This document shows, piece by piece, positions 5,901-12,848 of a stretch of DNA of 24,093 bases. This DNA comes from Hymenobacter sp. (GTDB lineage Bacteria; Bacteroidota; Bacteroidia; Cytophagales; Hymenobacteraceae). A program made the translations under genes and the position numbers. Below the pieces are notes generated by a model. The model was not told the DNA's origin. It worked only from the letters and a program-made list of their open reading frames with translations, and made no database searches. The DNA lies in contig JANYFQ010000108.1 in assembly GCA_025362615.1 (NCBI GenBank), positions 1 to 24,093 of the forward strand, written 5' to 3'. How positions within the stretch are numbered: the stretch's first letter is position 1; every line of letters starts with the position of its first letter.

Positions 5901-6803
5901 CCACCAGGTAGCCGTGGCGGCCGTCAGCAGGGCCAACAGACTATTGAGCAGCAAGTCGCCCAACGACGGAGCCAACCACGATGCAGCGTACACGCGCGGG
6001 TCGAAAAGCGGTACTTCCGTGAGCGCATAGGGCAGGCCCAAATACAGCCACCCGGCCCGCAGCAGCGCCAACGGCCCTACCAGCACGGCGGCAGCAGCGG
6101 TCATTCGCCCGGTGTGCGCCCAACGCCGCGCCTGCGCCGCGCTACTCAACGCCAGCAGTACGCTGCCCAGCAGCAGCAACGCCAGTGGTAAGTACTGCCC
6201 CGTGAGCGGGTTGGGTTGCAGCCGTTCGAGCGAAAACAGGTAGCGGCCTTTGCACCCCACAAAACGGGGCAGGTTGCCGGCGGCGCTGTCACCCACCACC
6301 TTCACCTCCAACCCTCGAAACAGGGCGGTTTCGTCGCCCTCGCGCAAATAGCGGTTGCTGATGCCGTAGCGCCGCGTCAGGGGCACGTACACCAACACGA
6401 CCCAGCGGCCAGCCCGGCAACGCTCCACCAGAAAGTGCCCGGTGGGCAGCTCGGCTACCCGCTCGTCGGCGGGCCGGGTCACGGCATCGGCTTCCGGCTC
6501 CAACACTGCGCTCGACCAGTACCGCAGCCGGCCCCGCTCTAACACAAACGTGGGGTACGTAGCCCGCGCTAATAGTCGCGCGAAGCTGTACGGCTGGCCG
6601 TTGGCTCCGACCTGCCGCAACACCGCCTGCGCTTCCTGCTGCGCCTCAGCACCCGCTTTCAGCACCAATTGCTGCAGGCCGTTCACATCGGTGCGCTGCC
6701 CTACTTCAAGGCTACGGGCGTAGCGGCTCGTCAGCCAGGCCCCGCCCAGGCACAGCCCGGCCAGCACCAGCAAAAAGCTCGGAAGTCGTAGAAATCGAAG
6801 CAA
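2949..6803 (-). CDS. Large multi-pass sensor histidine kinase, NtrY-like
   Basis: About 1284 residues from TTG 6803; the open frame continues upstream to TTG 6887 with GTG 6863 as another option, and there is no ATG near the start, so the start is uncertain. The N-terminal membrane segment (FLLVLAGLCLGGAW) is followed by an extracytoplasmic stretch, a block of several hydrophobic helices, a second large non-membrane region, a membrane helix (NIGIVVPLVVVSIA), a third extracytoplasmic region and a last helix. Then come a HAMP domain (about residues 982-1035), the H box MARQVAHEIKNPLTPMKL with phosphoacceptor His about 1058, and an ATPase domain with N box (NNLLINA), DNGNG and GSGIGLA. HEIKNPLTP is typical of NtrY-type kinases. 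A Gln-rich linker lies at about 1138-1151. No response regulator is in the window, so pathway and signal are unknown. It follows the terminator of the oxidase unit. Confidence 0.9.
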   Translation of the reverse strand: MLRFLRLPSFLLVLAGLCLGGAWLTSRYARSLEVGQRTDVNGLQQLVLKAGAEAQQEAQAVLRQVGANGQPYSFARLLARATYPTFVLERGRLRYWSSAVLEPEADAVTRPADERVAELPTGHFLVERCRAGRWVVLVYVPLTRRYGISNRYLREGDETALFRGLEVKVVGDSAAGNLPRFVGCKGRYLFSLERLQPNPLTGQYLPLALLLLGSVLLALSSAAQARRWAHTGRMTAAAAVLVGPLALLRAGWLYLGLPYALTEVPLFDPRVYAASWLAPSLGDLLLNSLLALLTAATATWWWQRQQGRRRLPAPTSLAGQAAAAAALTLLFGGAVAGLYNYYCTAFGSTLLSLDVSRSTQVNGFRGLLALAVVLHTGAYLLLLFGLTQAAGTLLRRVTRRVLMLGPLVIAGMALAVGAGTGQAALLLAGVLGLFAALVPALRLRASSAAGSYQAGVLAVLLLALTSAVGALALYVRFEQQLLADKQRIAGNLLVDNDLQGEFLLGERMRGIAADPFIRRTLAGPFGRTEGVRRRVARQYLGDYFGKYEAAITLYNSAGQPLGEAAGTPGLAASLAALRQTADPTDQTGVFLLRATNSFSSRRYVAVATVGGPGVAGVGPMLGAVRVALTLKQLTAYSVLPELLVDQKFFQPGLATQLSYAGYDHGRLVYTEGDFDYARRLSAAELAAPRLYTAGLVLAGFHHLAVRGAAGRAVVVTTATYSVGDGLANFSFQFLLGALSWLGLLGATLLLRGRAGQRPQLNFSTRIQLLLNIGIVVPLVVVSIATASQLITSYQRDLARTYERRGVLALESLRRRPALLADTTRPAQLEALVRDVAALTETDLNLYDANGKLLVSSQPLIFEAGLLGPLLNPRALAALREQGQTRALLTERAGSLSFSVLYVPVRVGEAAAGDAKVPVEAPFNNSTQEPTRDQAQLGGTVGYVGIPFFDSEKELNGKLTELFTTILNIFTVLFLLFLALALAAARQLTAPLKLLTEKLTRTTLTGTNEPLEYRSSDDEIGLLVREYNAMLAKLDASKRELATQEKEAAWREMARQVAHEIKNPLTPMKLSLQFLQKAIAERRPNAEELIGRISQTLITQIDVLTDIATSFSTFTNLPAMRAERLHLPTLLRRCADLFGQDQDQSQEQSQSQPDGRNDLTLTLPPDADDPACYVVFADENLLVRTLNNLLINARQAIPEGRSPRLALTLTALPGRLRVALADNGNGIADDVRERVFLPNFTTKASGSGIGLAVAKRGIESAGGHIWFETVVGEGTVFFLELPLAG
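3351..3392 (-). repeat. In-frame hexanucleotide repeat (7 units) in the kinase
   Basis: Seven imperfect hexamers on the plus strand (CTGGCT, CTGGCT, CTGTTC, TTGGCT, TTGGTC, CTGGTC, CTGGCC). On the coding strand they give alternating X-Gln: GQDQDQSQEQSQSQ. The repeat sits in the linker between the phosphoacceptor and ATPase domains, where length changes in steps of two residues would keep the frame. Confidence 0.75.
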
Positions 6804-6905
6804 GTAGTCGTCTTTTAGGCAGATGATGGGTGATGGACGAGCGAACCCCGGGCAGCCGTTCACAAGTGCAAACCCCCTCGCCAACAAAAACTACACCCTA
6901 AATGC

Positions 6906-6928
6906 AAAATGCCGCTCAATGGCGGCAT
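6906..6928 (-). terminator. Probable rho-independent terminator of the oxidase assembly unit
   Basis: On the minus strand: ATGCCGC, a short loop, then GCGGCAT running into TTTT. The 7-bp perfect stem is moderate and the T tract short, but it lies 23 nt after the DUF983 stop and separates that unit from the kinase gene. Confidence 0.6.
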
Positions 6929-6951
6929 CTCAACTCAAAGTTCCCTCATTG

Positions 6952-7335
6952 CTAACGCCAATCCGGCTGAAACCGAACACCCCCGAACGCATACAGCATC
7001 ACGGCCCGTGCGTAGCGAAACATCAGCGGCGCAAGGGCCAGCGTGGCAACGGTTACGGCCGCCACGTAAACCCAGGTATCGGGGTCGTTACCAAGATGAT
7101 ACACCAACAAGCCTACACCCAACACCAGCGGCACCACGAAGCTGTAGCTCACGTACATCGCGCCAATGTAAAACCCCGGCTCCGGCTCGTACGCCTGCCC
7201 GCACACCGGGCAAGCCGCCGGCATCTCGCTAAACTTGCGCAACGCCGTGGCCGGGTGGCTGAACAACTTGCCCTCGTGGCAACGCGGGCAGCGCAACGCC
7301 AGCAGCGCCAGCCACGACGATTGAATGCGCTGCAT
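6952..7335 (-). CDS. DUF983 zinc-ribbon membrane protein
   Basis: A 127-residue protein from ATG 7335, which overlaps the preceding stop by one base (TGATG). Two CxxC pairs (C16/C19 in RCPRCHEGKLF, C42/C45 in CPVCGQAY) form a likely zinc ribbon, followed by two membrane helices (YSFVVPLVLGVGLLVYHL and VYVAAVTVATLALAPLMF). This is the DUF983 pattern. Family members recur in Bacteroidota and alphaproteobacterial oxidase loci, but no biochemical role is firmly known to me. Its place at the end of the oxidase assembly unit suggests a part in oxidase maturation; this is inference. Confidence 0.87.
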   Translation of the reverse strand: MQRIQSSWLALLALRCPRCHEGKLFSHPATALRKFSEMPAACPVCGQAYEPEPGFYIGAMYVSYSFVVPLVLGVGLLVYHLGNDPDTWVYVAAVTVATLALAPLMFRYARAVMLYAFGGVRFQPDWR

Positions 7336-7589
7336 CAAAGCTGGCTTTTGGCCGGTTTCGGGTGCGTTCGCCGATACCAGGCGTAGCCCACCATGCCCAT
7401 CAAAATGTACGGAATCGTCATCATGTACACGATGCCTTTGTTAAGCCCCACCGGCGTGTAATCGTCGTTTTCAGCCCGCGCTGCTTCTACCTGCGATTTA
7501 CACATTACGCACTGAGCGGCAGCACTTTTCGGAAGCAAAATACCGCCGATGAGCATCAACAGCACCGCTATTAGAATCGTCTTTTTCAT
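7335..7589 (-). CDS. Small CxxC membrane protein of unknown function
   Basis: An 84-residue protein from ATG 7589 (an in-frame TTG three codons upstream is less likely). It has a cleavable-looking signal (MKKTILIAVLLMLIGG to SAAAQ), a CVMCKSQVEAAR motif with C27 and C30 right after it, then one membrane helix (GIVYMMTIPYILMGMVGYAW) and a basic end. The CxxC should face the periplasm. Without a CxxCH it is not a heme c site; a copper- or thiol-handling role would suit the setting, but that is speculation. It is translationally coupled to DUF983 and follows DUF420 by 61 nt, a grouping that points to oxidase biogenesis. Confidence 0.75.
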   Translation of the reverse strand: MKKTILIAVLLMLIGGILLPKSAAAQCVMCKSQVEAARAENDDYTPVGLNKGIVYMMTIPYILMGMVGYAWYRRTHPKPAKSQL

Positions 7590-7650
7590 GCTATTCAAAC
7601 AGGGAGGAAACGGGTAAGGTTCGGGGCAGGCCTCGCCCTGCGCCCACGAT

Positions 7651-8232
7651 TTATTTGTAGTACGGCGAAATCATCAAATAGACAATAACGCCCGTCACCG
7701 ACACGTACAACCACACCGGAAAGGTCCAGCGAGCAATTCGCTTGTGCCGGGCGTACTGCCCCGTCAGCGAAAAATAAAGCGTAAACAAGACTAGCCCCAC
7801 CGTGACGATGGCCAGCGCAATGTGGGTTATCAACAGGAAAAAATACGCGAACCGTACCCCTCCGTAACCGCCGTAGAATGTCTGTTCGGCCTGCGTGTGG
7901 TACGCCACGTAGGAAAGCAAAAACACGGCCCCAAACGCGAAAGCAGTGCCCATTGCCGCCCGATGGGCCAACACGTTTTGCTGACGGATAAAATACACTC
8001 CCAACACCAAAGCAACCGCAGTGGCCGAGTTTAGCACCGCGTTGAAGGCAGGCAAATGGCGCACATAAGCACTGGCCCCGGGGATGGTAAATATGCTCTT
8101 GTTGCTGAAAATAACGGCGACCAGTACGGGTACAATGATGCCCAACGCGATGGTCAACACTTTGTACGCGGCTTGCTTGCCGGGTGCAATTGCCGGGGGC
8201 GGCAGTAGCTCAGTGGGGGTGTTTGTAGTCAT
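7651..8232 (-). CDS. DUF420 membrane protein, CtaM-like oxidase assembly factor
   Basis: A 193-residue protein from ATG 8232 with a short Pro-rich cytoplasmic start and five hydrophobic helices. Conserved-looking features are LPAFNAVLNSATAVALVLGV, the histidines in LAHRAAM, SYVAYH and LITHIALA, and the end WTFPVWLYVSVTGVIVYLM with YYK. This is the DUF420 family; its Firmicutes member CtaM is needed for activity of heme A-containing oxidases. It overlaps the SCO-like gene by 23 nt, so the two are probably translated together. A role in heme A insertion or oxidase maturation is inferred from family and context. Confidence 0.85.
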   Translation of the reverse strand: MTTNTPTELLPPPAIAPGKQAAYKVLTIALGIIVPVLVAVIFSNKSIFTIPGASAYVRHLPAFNAVLNSATAVALVLGVYFIRQQNVLAHRAAMGTAFAFGAVFLLSYVAYHTQAEQTFYGGYGGVRFAYFFLLITHIALAIVTVGLVLFTLYFSLTGQYARHKRIARWTFPVWLYVSVTGVIVYLMISPYYK

Positions 8233-8884
8233 AGAGTTGTACGGTGACTTCCGTCAGCAGACGGTCAATTTCGCGGCCATCAAGCCCATCGTAAATGCCC
8301 CGAACGCGGCGGTTCCGGTCAATTAGCAACAGCCGGCCAGCAGGCGGGTTTGCCGTGTACACCGCGCCTGGCAACCGCTTGGGGTCGGAGGTGAGGCGAA
8401 ATTCCTTCAGAACGAGACGGTTGAGCGTATCGGGCGAGCCGGTCAGCAGCCACCATTTGCCCGCTACCGTACCGTACCGAACCGCCAACGTCTCCAGTTT
8501 GGTGGCAGGCTGCGGTCCGCCGTCTAGCACGAACGAGACGAGGCGCACCCGGGGCTGGTGCCGGAATTTTTCCTGCACCCGCAGCAGTGCCTGGGCCACC
8601 CGGTCGCTGGCGGGGCTGTCGTCGTAAAACTGCGCGATGTAAAGGCCCTGCCCGATTTCGGCGCTGCTGATTTCGCGGCCAGTAGAAGCCAGCAGTCGGA
8701 AAGTAGCCAACTGATGGAAAACAGTATCGCGCTGCCAATTTCCGCCTACCTGCGTCGAATCAACGCGGTCGGGCAGGTAGGTCGGCAGCGCGTAACGGTT
8801 CGAGCCAAAACGGTACAGGAACAAAAATGCCAGTACCGGCACCAGCAGCAGCAGCCCCAGCAAGAGGGTTTTGAGGGGCTGCAT
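8210..8884 (-). CDS. SCO1/SenC-like protein lacking copper ligands
   Basis: A 224-residue protein from ATG 8884 with an N-terminal membrane anchor (TLLLGLLLLVPVLAFLFLY) and a thioredoxin-like SCO fold: LYIAQFYDD near 81-89, VRLVSFVLD near 113-121, KWWLLTGSPDTLNRL near 143-156, and RLLLIDRNRRVRGIYDGLD at 184-202. SCO proteins deliver copper to the CuA site of CoxB using CxxxC and a distant His. Here the CPxxCP region reads SPASDRV, the DPERD segment is DGGPQ, and the His before the (K/R)F(V/L)L(I/V)D strand is replaced (PPAGRLLLID). The protein has no cysteine at all. It may therefore act as a scaffold or a redox-independent chaperone, or be decaying. It lies 3 nt from the subunit IV gene. Confidence 0.85.
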   Translation of the reverse strand: MQPLKTLLLGLLLLVPVLAFLFLYRFGSNRYALPTYLPDRVDSTQVGGNWQRDTVFHQLATFRLLASTGREISSAEIGQGLYIAQFYDDSPASDRVAQALLRVQEKFRHQPRVRLVSFVLDGGPQPATKLETLAVRYGTVAGKWWLLTGSPDTLNRLVLKEFRLTSDPKRLPGAVYTANPPAGRLLLIDRNRRVRGIYDGLDGREIDRLLTEVTVQLYDYKHPH

Positions 8885-8887
8885 CGA

Positions 8888-9226
8888 CTAGCTAAACATA
8901 TTCTGCAACGCTTCGCCCACGTAGGCTCCTTCAGTGATGAGGGCTACGAGCAGCCAAATCAGCAGCGAAAACGGCACGAGAATGGTCCAAATTAAGCCTT
9001 TGGTTTCGTGCTTGAGGTGCATGAACTCGGCCACAATGAAGAAGGCTTTGAAAATCGTGAGCACAATGAAAATGCTGTTGCGCAGCGTACCGGCCTTCAT
9101 CAAAAACACGAACACGAATTCCACAGCCGTGATGCCGACGAGTACAAAAAAGGTCTTCCAAATCCAAGCTGTGTTGGGTTTAGCAATTTCGCCGGGGGCG
9201 AGCGTTTCGGCAGGAGCAGTGGCCAT
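8888..9226 (-). CDS. coxD: Cytochrome c oxidase subunit IV family protein
   Basis: A 112-residue protein from ATG 9226 with three membrane helices (TFFVLVGITAVEFVFVFLM, IFIVLTIFKAFFIVAEFMHL and ILVPFSLLIWLLVALITEGA) and the motif KAFFIVAEFMHLKHETKGL, typical of the bacterial COX4 family (small subunit of heme-copper oxidases). It probably stabilises the subunit I/III complex. It sits between the repeat spacer at 9238-9362 and the SCO-like gene. Confidence 0.88.
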   Translation of the reverse strand: MATAPAETLAPGEIAKPNTAWIWKTFFVLVGITAVEFVFVFLMKAGTLRNSIFIVLTIFKAFFIVAEFMHLKHETKGLIWTILVPFSLLIWLLVALITEGAYVGEALQNMFS

Positions 9227-9237
9227 ATGGTTTTTAG

Positions 9238-9362
9238 TTATGAATTGTAAATTTTGAATTATGAATTATAAGTTTGGAATCTAGGAGACAAAAAAGTTGC
9301 TTTAGCGACACAAATTCGCGCTTCCCCAATTCATAACTCATAATTTATAATTCATAATTAAT
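9238..9362. repeat. Spacer A: inverted pair of AT-rich heptad arrays between subunit III and IV genes
   Basis: Left array from 9240 in 7-nt steps: ATGAATT, GTAAATT, TTGAATT, ATGAATT, ATAAGTT. Right array from 9328: AATTCAT, AACTCAT, AATTTAT, AATTCAT, AATTAAT. The arms 9238-9267 and 9328-9357 are inverted repeats with 27 of 30 matching positions, separated by a 60-nt unrelated core. The arms are strikingly AT-rich against GC-rich neighbours. They could form a long stem in RNA or DNA. No transposase or target duplication is seen. Confidence 0.85.
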
Positions 9363-9364
9363 CT

Positions 9365-10135
9365 TTAGACCAGGTAAAAGAAGGTAAAAACAAACACCCA
9401 CACCAAGTCCACGAAATGCCAGTAAAGGCCTATTTTCTCAATCATTTCGTAGTGGCCGCGCTTGTGAAAGGTGCCGTTGGTGGTGGCAATGAAGCACCAA
9501 ATCAGCAAGCATACGCCCGAGAAAACGTGGGTGCCGTGGAAACCGGTGATGAAGAAGAACAAATCGGCAAATAGTACCGGGCCGTACTGATTGGCCGCTA
9601 GGTTAGCGCCGTGAAACACCGTGCCGTCGGCCATCGTGGTACCAGCCTCGGTGCCGTGGATGAAGTGGCTCCACTCCCAAGCCTGGGAGGAGATGAAAGT
9701 AGCACCGAACAGAATGGTCCAGAGTAGCCATTTCTGCACGTCGGCTTTGTCCATGCGGTGCCCGGCTTCTACGGCCAGTACCATCGTTACGGAGCTGAAA
9801 ATGAGAATCATCGTCATCAACGCCACAAAGGCCAGCGGCAGATTCACGCCGTGCAAGCCGGGGAAGGCGTTGAAAACGTGGTCGGGGATGGGCCAGTAAG
9901 CGGTGTTGAAAACGAAGTCCTTGGCCTCGCCCGTGAACACGGCGTGCTTGTGGCGGATGAGGCCGTAGGTCGTCAGGAACGCGGCGAAGGTGAAGGCATC
10001 CGAGAGCAGGAAGAACCACATCATGAGCTTGCCGTAGCTCGCCTTGAAGGGTTCGTTGCCGCCGTCCCAGGTGCCGGTGCGCGGCGCGTCGAGGGTGGCG
10101 GTGCCAGTGGATTGCAAGGATACGTCGTGGGCCAT
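9365..10135 (-). CDS. coxC: Heme-copper oxidase subunit III (second copy, 256 aa)
   Basis: A 256-residue protein from ATG 10135. A hydrophilic N-terminus is followed by several membrane helices with subunit III signatures: KLMMWFFLLSDAFTFAAF, a long loop with HGVNLPLAFVALMTMILIFS, AVEAGHRMDK, SQAWEWSHFI, and the C-terminal FFFITGFHGTHVFSGVCLL and GLYWHFVDLVWVFVFTFFYL. Subunit III stabilises the active site of subunit I. This copy is the closer match to the standard subunit III and follows a shorter paralog by 21 nt. Confidence 0.9.
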   Translation of the reverse strand: MAHDVSLQSTGTATLDAPRTGTWDGGNEPFKASYGKLMMWFFLLSDAFTFAAFLTTYGLIRHKHAVFTGEAKDFVFNTAYWPIPDHVFNAFPGLHGVNLPLAFVALMTMILIFSSVTMVLAVEAGHRMDKADVQKWLLWTILFGATFISSQAWEWSHFIHGTEAGTTMADGTVFHGANLAANQYGPVLFADLFFFITGFHGTHVFSGVCLLIWCFIATTNGTFHKRGHYEMIEKIGLYWHFVDLVWVFVFTFFYLV

Positions 10136-10156
10136 AAAGGGGCAGCGTAAGCGGTT

Positions 10157-10741
10157 TTAGTGGTTCAAAAGTAAGAACAAATACAGGTACAGCCAAAGCC
10201 CGCCCAAAAAGTGCCAGTAGAGCGTAGCGTTGCCAATGCCCAACATTGCCCGCGAATGTACCTGATAACCAAAGGTTCGGCTCAAAATAACGGCCACGAA
10301 CACCAGACCCGTAACCAAGTGGAAAGCGTGAACTCCCATCAGCACATACAAAAACGAACCCGACGGATTGGCATCGGCCCCGCCAAAATACGTGCGCCCG
10401 TCCACGAGGTCGCCCCACGAATGCACCTGCCCGAAAAGGAAGGCTACGCCCAACGCCAGCGTCAGGCCGAGGCCCATTTTTACGCGGCTGATTTCGTCTT
10501 TTTTAGCCGAGTACCAGGCCCACTGCATCGCGGCACTGCTGAGGGCAATAACGAGCGTATTGAGAAGCAGGGAAACCGGCAAGTCGAACTCGCGCCAGTT
10601 GCCTTCGTCCTGCCGCACGATGTAGCCGCTGGTGAAGGCCGCGAACATCATCACAATGCTGAAAATAAGCAGGATGAGCAGCACCCGCTTGGGGTGCCAG
10701 CCCAGCCCGATTTCTTTTTCGGAGAGGGTTTCGGGGGTCAT
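10157..10741 (-). CDS. Heme-copper oxidase subunit III paralog (first copy, 194 aa)
   Basis: A 194-residue, five-helix protein from ATG 10741. Subunit III features are VLLILLIFSIVMMFAAF, LNTLVIALSSAAMQWAWYSA, LTLALGVAFLFGQVHSW, GSFLYVLMGVHAFHLVTGL and LYWHFLGGLWLYLYLFLLL. It lacks the first two helices of full-length subunit III, as in the short form used by many bacterial oxidases. It sits between ctaB and the 256-residue copy, so both were probably made together. Whether both enter the same oxidase is not known. Confidence 0.87.
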   Translation of the reverse strand: MTPETLSEKEIGLGWHPKRVLLILLIFSIVMMFAAFTSGYIVRQDEGNWREFDLPVSLLLNTLVIALSSAAMQWAWYSAKKDEISRVKMGLGLTLALGVAFLFGQVHSWGDLVDGRTYFGGADANPSGSFLYVLMGVHAFHLVTGLVFVAVILSRTFGYQVHSRAMLGIGNATLYWHFLGGLWLYLYLFLLLNH

Positions 10742-10841
10742 GTTTTACGTTTAGGTGATATAAAATAAGCAGAAGGCTTCATACATTGGAGACCACCGAA
10801 TATAAACAGCCCAAACCGGTTTTTGTCGGGCCAGCACGGAG

Positions 10842-11693
10842 TTATAATTTATCCAGCACCAGCGCAATCTGTACAATTGGCAGGTACAAAAACGAGGCGA
10901 ACATGATGCTCAACGCCGCCTTGCGGGTCTGCGTTCGCATGAGTTGCACGGTGAGCAGCAGGAAGGCCACGCCGCACACCACGGCCACCAATGCTGAAGC
11001 TTTGCCAGCAATGCCAAACGCCAATGGCAGCATACTCAACGGAATGAGCAGTAGCGTATAAGTCATTATTTGAAAAGCAGTTCGCACATCGCGGTTGCCG
11101 GGCGAGGGCAGCATCTTGAAGCCGGCCCGCTTGTAGTCCTCATCCGCTACCCAGGCAATGGCCCAGAAGTGCGGAAACTGCCACATAAACTGAATGCCGA
11201 ACAGCACCCACGCCTCCACCCCGATAAATCCCGTAGCGGCCACCCAGCCAATAAGCGGCGGCAGCCCGCCCGGAATGGCTCCTACCGCCACGCAAACCGG
11301 CGAAATGGTTTTGAGCGGCGTGTAAATGAACCCGTAGAGGATGAGCGAGAGCAGCGACAGCGCCGCCGTAAGCGGGTTGAATGCCGTCCACAGCAAGCCC
11401 AGACCCGACACGCCCAACAACACGCAAAAAATCCAGGCCTCGAGCGGGCGTAGTACGCCCGTGGGCAAAGGCCGCTGGGCGGTGCGGTTCATGAGCTTGT
11501 CCAGTTCAATTTCGTGAATCTGGTTGATGATGTTGGCTGCCCCCGTCACGAGCAAACCACCCAGCATTACCAGCCCCACCTTCGGCCCGCTGATGACCCG
11601 CGCACCCAGCATATAGCCGATGGCGCTGGAAAACGCCACGGTGAGCGAAAGCCGGAATTTCAGGAGTTGAAAATAGGCGCGGGCCTTACGCAT
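10842..11693 (-). CDS. ctaB: Protoheme IX farnesyltransferase (heme O synthase)
   Basis: A 283-residue UbiA-family prenyltransferase from ATG 11693 that adds a farnesyl group to heme B to give heme O. Diagnostic motifs: ANIINQIHEIELDKLMNRTA followed by QRPLPTG (about residues 53-79, farnesyl diphosphate and Mg binding), the YTPLKTISPVCVAVGAIPGG loop near 124-143, and ADEDYKRAGFKMLP. About nine hydrophobic helices fill the rest. The start overlaps the end of ctaA by 8 nt (ATGCGTAA), so heme A synthase and heme O synthase are translationally coupled. A 100-nt gap follows before the subunit III genes. Confidence 0.95.
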   Translation of the reverse strand: MRKARAYFQLLKFRLSLTVAFSSAIGYMLGARVISGPKVGLVMLGGLLVTGAANIINQIHEIELDKLMNRTAQRPLPTGVLRPLEAWIFCVLLGVSGLGLLWTAFNPLTAALSLLSLILYGFIYTPLKTISPVCVAVGAIPGGLPPLIGWVAATGFIGVEAWVLFGIQFMWQFPHFWAIAWVADEDYKRAGFKMLPSPGNRDVRTAFQIMTYTLLLIPLSMLPLAFGIAGKASALVAVVCGVAFLLLTVQLMRTQTRKAALSIMFASFLYLPIVQIALVLDKL

Positions 11694-12810
11694 TCACTTG
11701 CTTTGGTATGGCCTGTAAAGGTACAACCACCGGCCGCCGCAGCCCCAGAATCATCAAAAACTGCACACCGAACAGCACCGTGGCCAGCGTCAGATGCACG
11801 GGTTGCAACAGGGCCGGCAACTCCCAGTAAGCCAGTCCAATGCCGGCAGCGGCTTCGGCCAGCACCAGTGCCACGGCCGCACCTGCCAGCCGCCGCGCCC
11901 CGCTTCCACCGGCCCGCGCCAGTTCGTAGCTCGTGTAGCCCACCAGCACCAGCACCGCCACCGAGGCTGCCCGGTGCAACGTAAACGTGGCTCCGAGCTG
12001 ACTTACCCAGGTTTCGCGACCGGCATAGTTAGCGGCGGCGGCCACCATGTCCACAACTTCGCGCACCTGCGTACCAAGCACGATTTGGCCGAACGTGGCC
12101 AGTAATGCCAGCCACAGCACGGCCCGCAAGCCGCCAGTCGCGGCCAGGACTTCGGCCCGTTCGCTCGTCGCCGTGCGCTCCTGCGCGTCATCCTGCCCCA
12201 GCACGCCCGCCCGATGCACCGCGTAGAGCAACAGCGCCACAATCAGCAGCGCCAGCCCCATGTGAATGGTTACCATCACCGGCAACAGGTTGGTCGAAAC
12301 CACCAACGACCCCAGGTAGCCCTGCACCCCCGTCAGCACGAACGAGGCCAGCGCCATCCAAAACACCGGCGCATCGCGCCGCAAGTAAGGAAGGGCAAAC
12401 ACCACCGTCAGGAACACAAACACGCCGATGAGCGCCCCCAGCACCCGGTTCAGGTACTCAATCCAGGTTTTGACGGCGTTAAAATCGGTTTCGATGTACT
12501 GCGTCGGGTGGGCGAAGATGTCGCCCGCCACTTGCGTGAAACCCAGCCGTTGCAGGGTGCGGGCCAGCTTCTGGTTCTTGGCCACGCGCCGCGCGGTGTA
12601 GATTTCCTTGTAATTGGCAGGCAGTTCGCGGGCTTCGGTCGGTGGTATCCACTGCCCGAAACACTTGGGCCAATCGGGGCAGCCCATGCCGCTACCCGTG
12701 CTTCGCACTATGCCTCCTACCAGAATAAGTAAGTAGATGGAAACCACCGTCAGGAGACTGACGAAGCGGAAACGTGGGGCAAATCGGCCCTGTTCTGTGG
12801 TTATGTTCAT
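11686..12810 (-). CDS. ctaA: Heme A synthase (COX15/CtaA family)
   Basis: A 374-residue protein from ATG 12810 (MNITTEQGRFAPRF). An upstream in-frame GTG at 12849 was rejected because it coincides with the promoter box. It converts heme O to heme A in the membrane. Motifs: GGIVRSTGSGMGCPDWPKC near residues 32-50 with the two loop cysteines C44 and C50, EYLNRVLGALIG, the histidine helix TIHMGLALLI, and in the second half LGTQVREVVD, TLHRAAS and QPVHLTLATVLFG. The two-fold four-helix architecture and heme-ligand histidines are present. It is the first gene of the second transcription unit. Confidence 0.94.
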   Translation of the reverse strand: MNITTEQGRFAPRFRFVSLLTVVSIYLLILVGGIVRSTGSGMGCPDWPKCFGQWIPPTEARELPANYKEIYTARRVAKNQKLARTLQRLGFTQVAGDIFAHPTQYIETDFNAVKTWIEYLNRVLGALIGVFVFLTVVFALPYLRRDAPVFWMALASFVLTGVQGYLGSLVVSTNLLPVMVTIHMGLALLIVALLLYAVHRAGVLGQDDAQERTATSERAEVLAATGGLRAVLWLALLATFGQIVLGTQVREVVDMVAAAANYAGRETWVSQLGATFTLHRAASVAVLVLVGYTSYELARAGGSGARRLAGAAVALVLAEAAAGIGLAYWELPALLQPVHLTLATVLFGVQFLMILGLRRPVVVPLQAIPKQVNA

Positions 12811-12848
12811 CGTAAGCAGTAACAACTCTGTAGTCCTTCGTTCACGCA

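Noticed and set aside
6804..6887. Kinase N-terminal extension to TTG 6887
   Set aside because: The extra residues are hydrophilic and lie before the natural membrane segment; TTG 6803 places the helix at the start, though this stays uncertain.
7620..7650. Terminator between DUF420 and the CxxC protein
   Set aside because: Only a short GC-rich stem (about 4 bp) without a T tract, inside a closely spaced unit.
9238..9362. CRISPR array or insertion sequence
   Set aside because: Repeats are 7 nt with no spacers and there is no transposase frame; the layout is inverted arrays around one core.
10742..10841. Promoter in the 100-nt gap between ctaB and the first subunit III gene
   Set aside because: The best box (TATATTCG on the minus strand) has a mismatch in the conserved part and no -33 element at proper distance.
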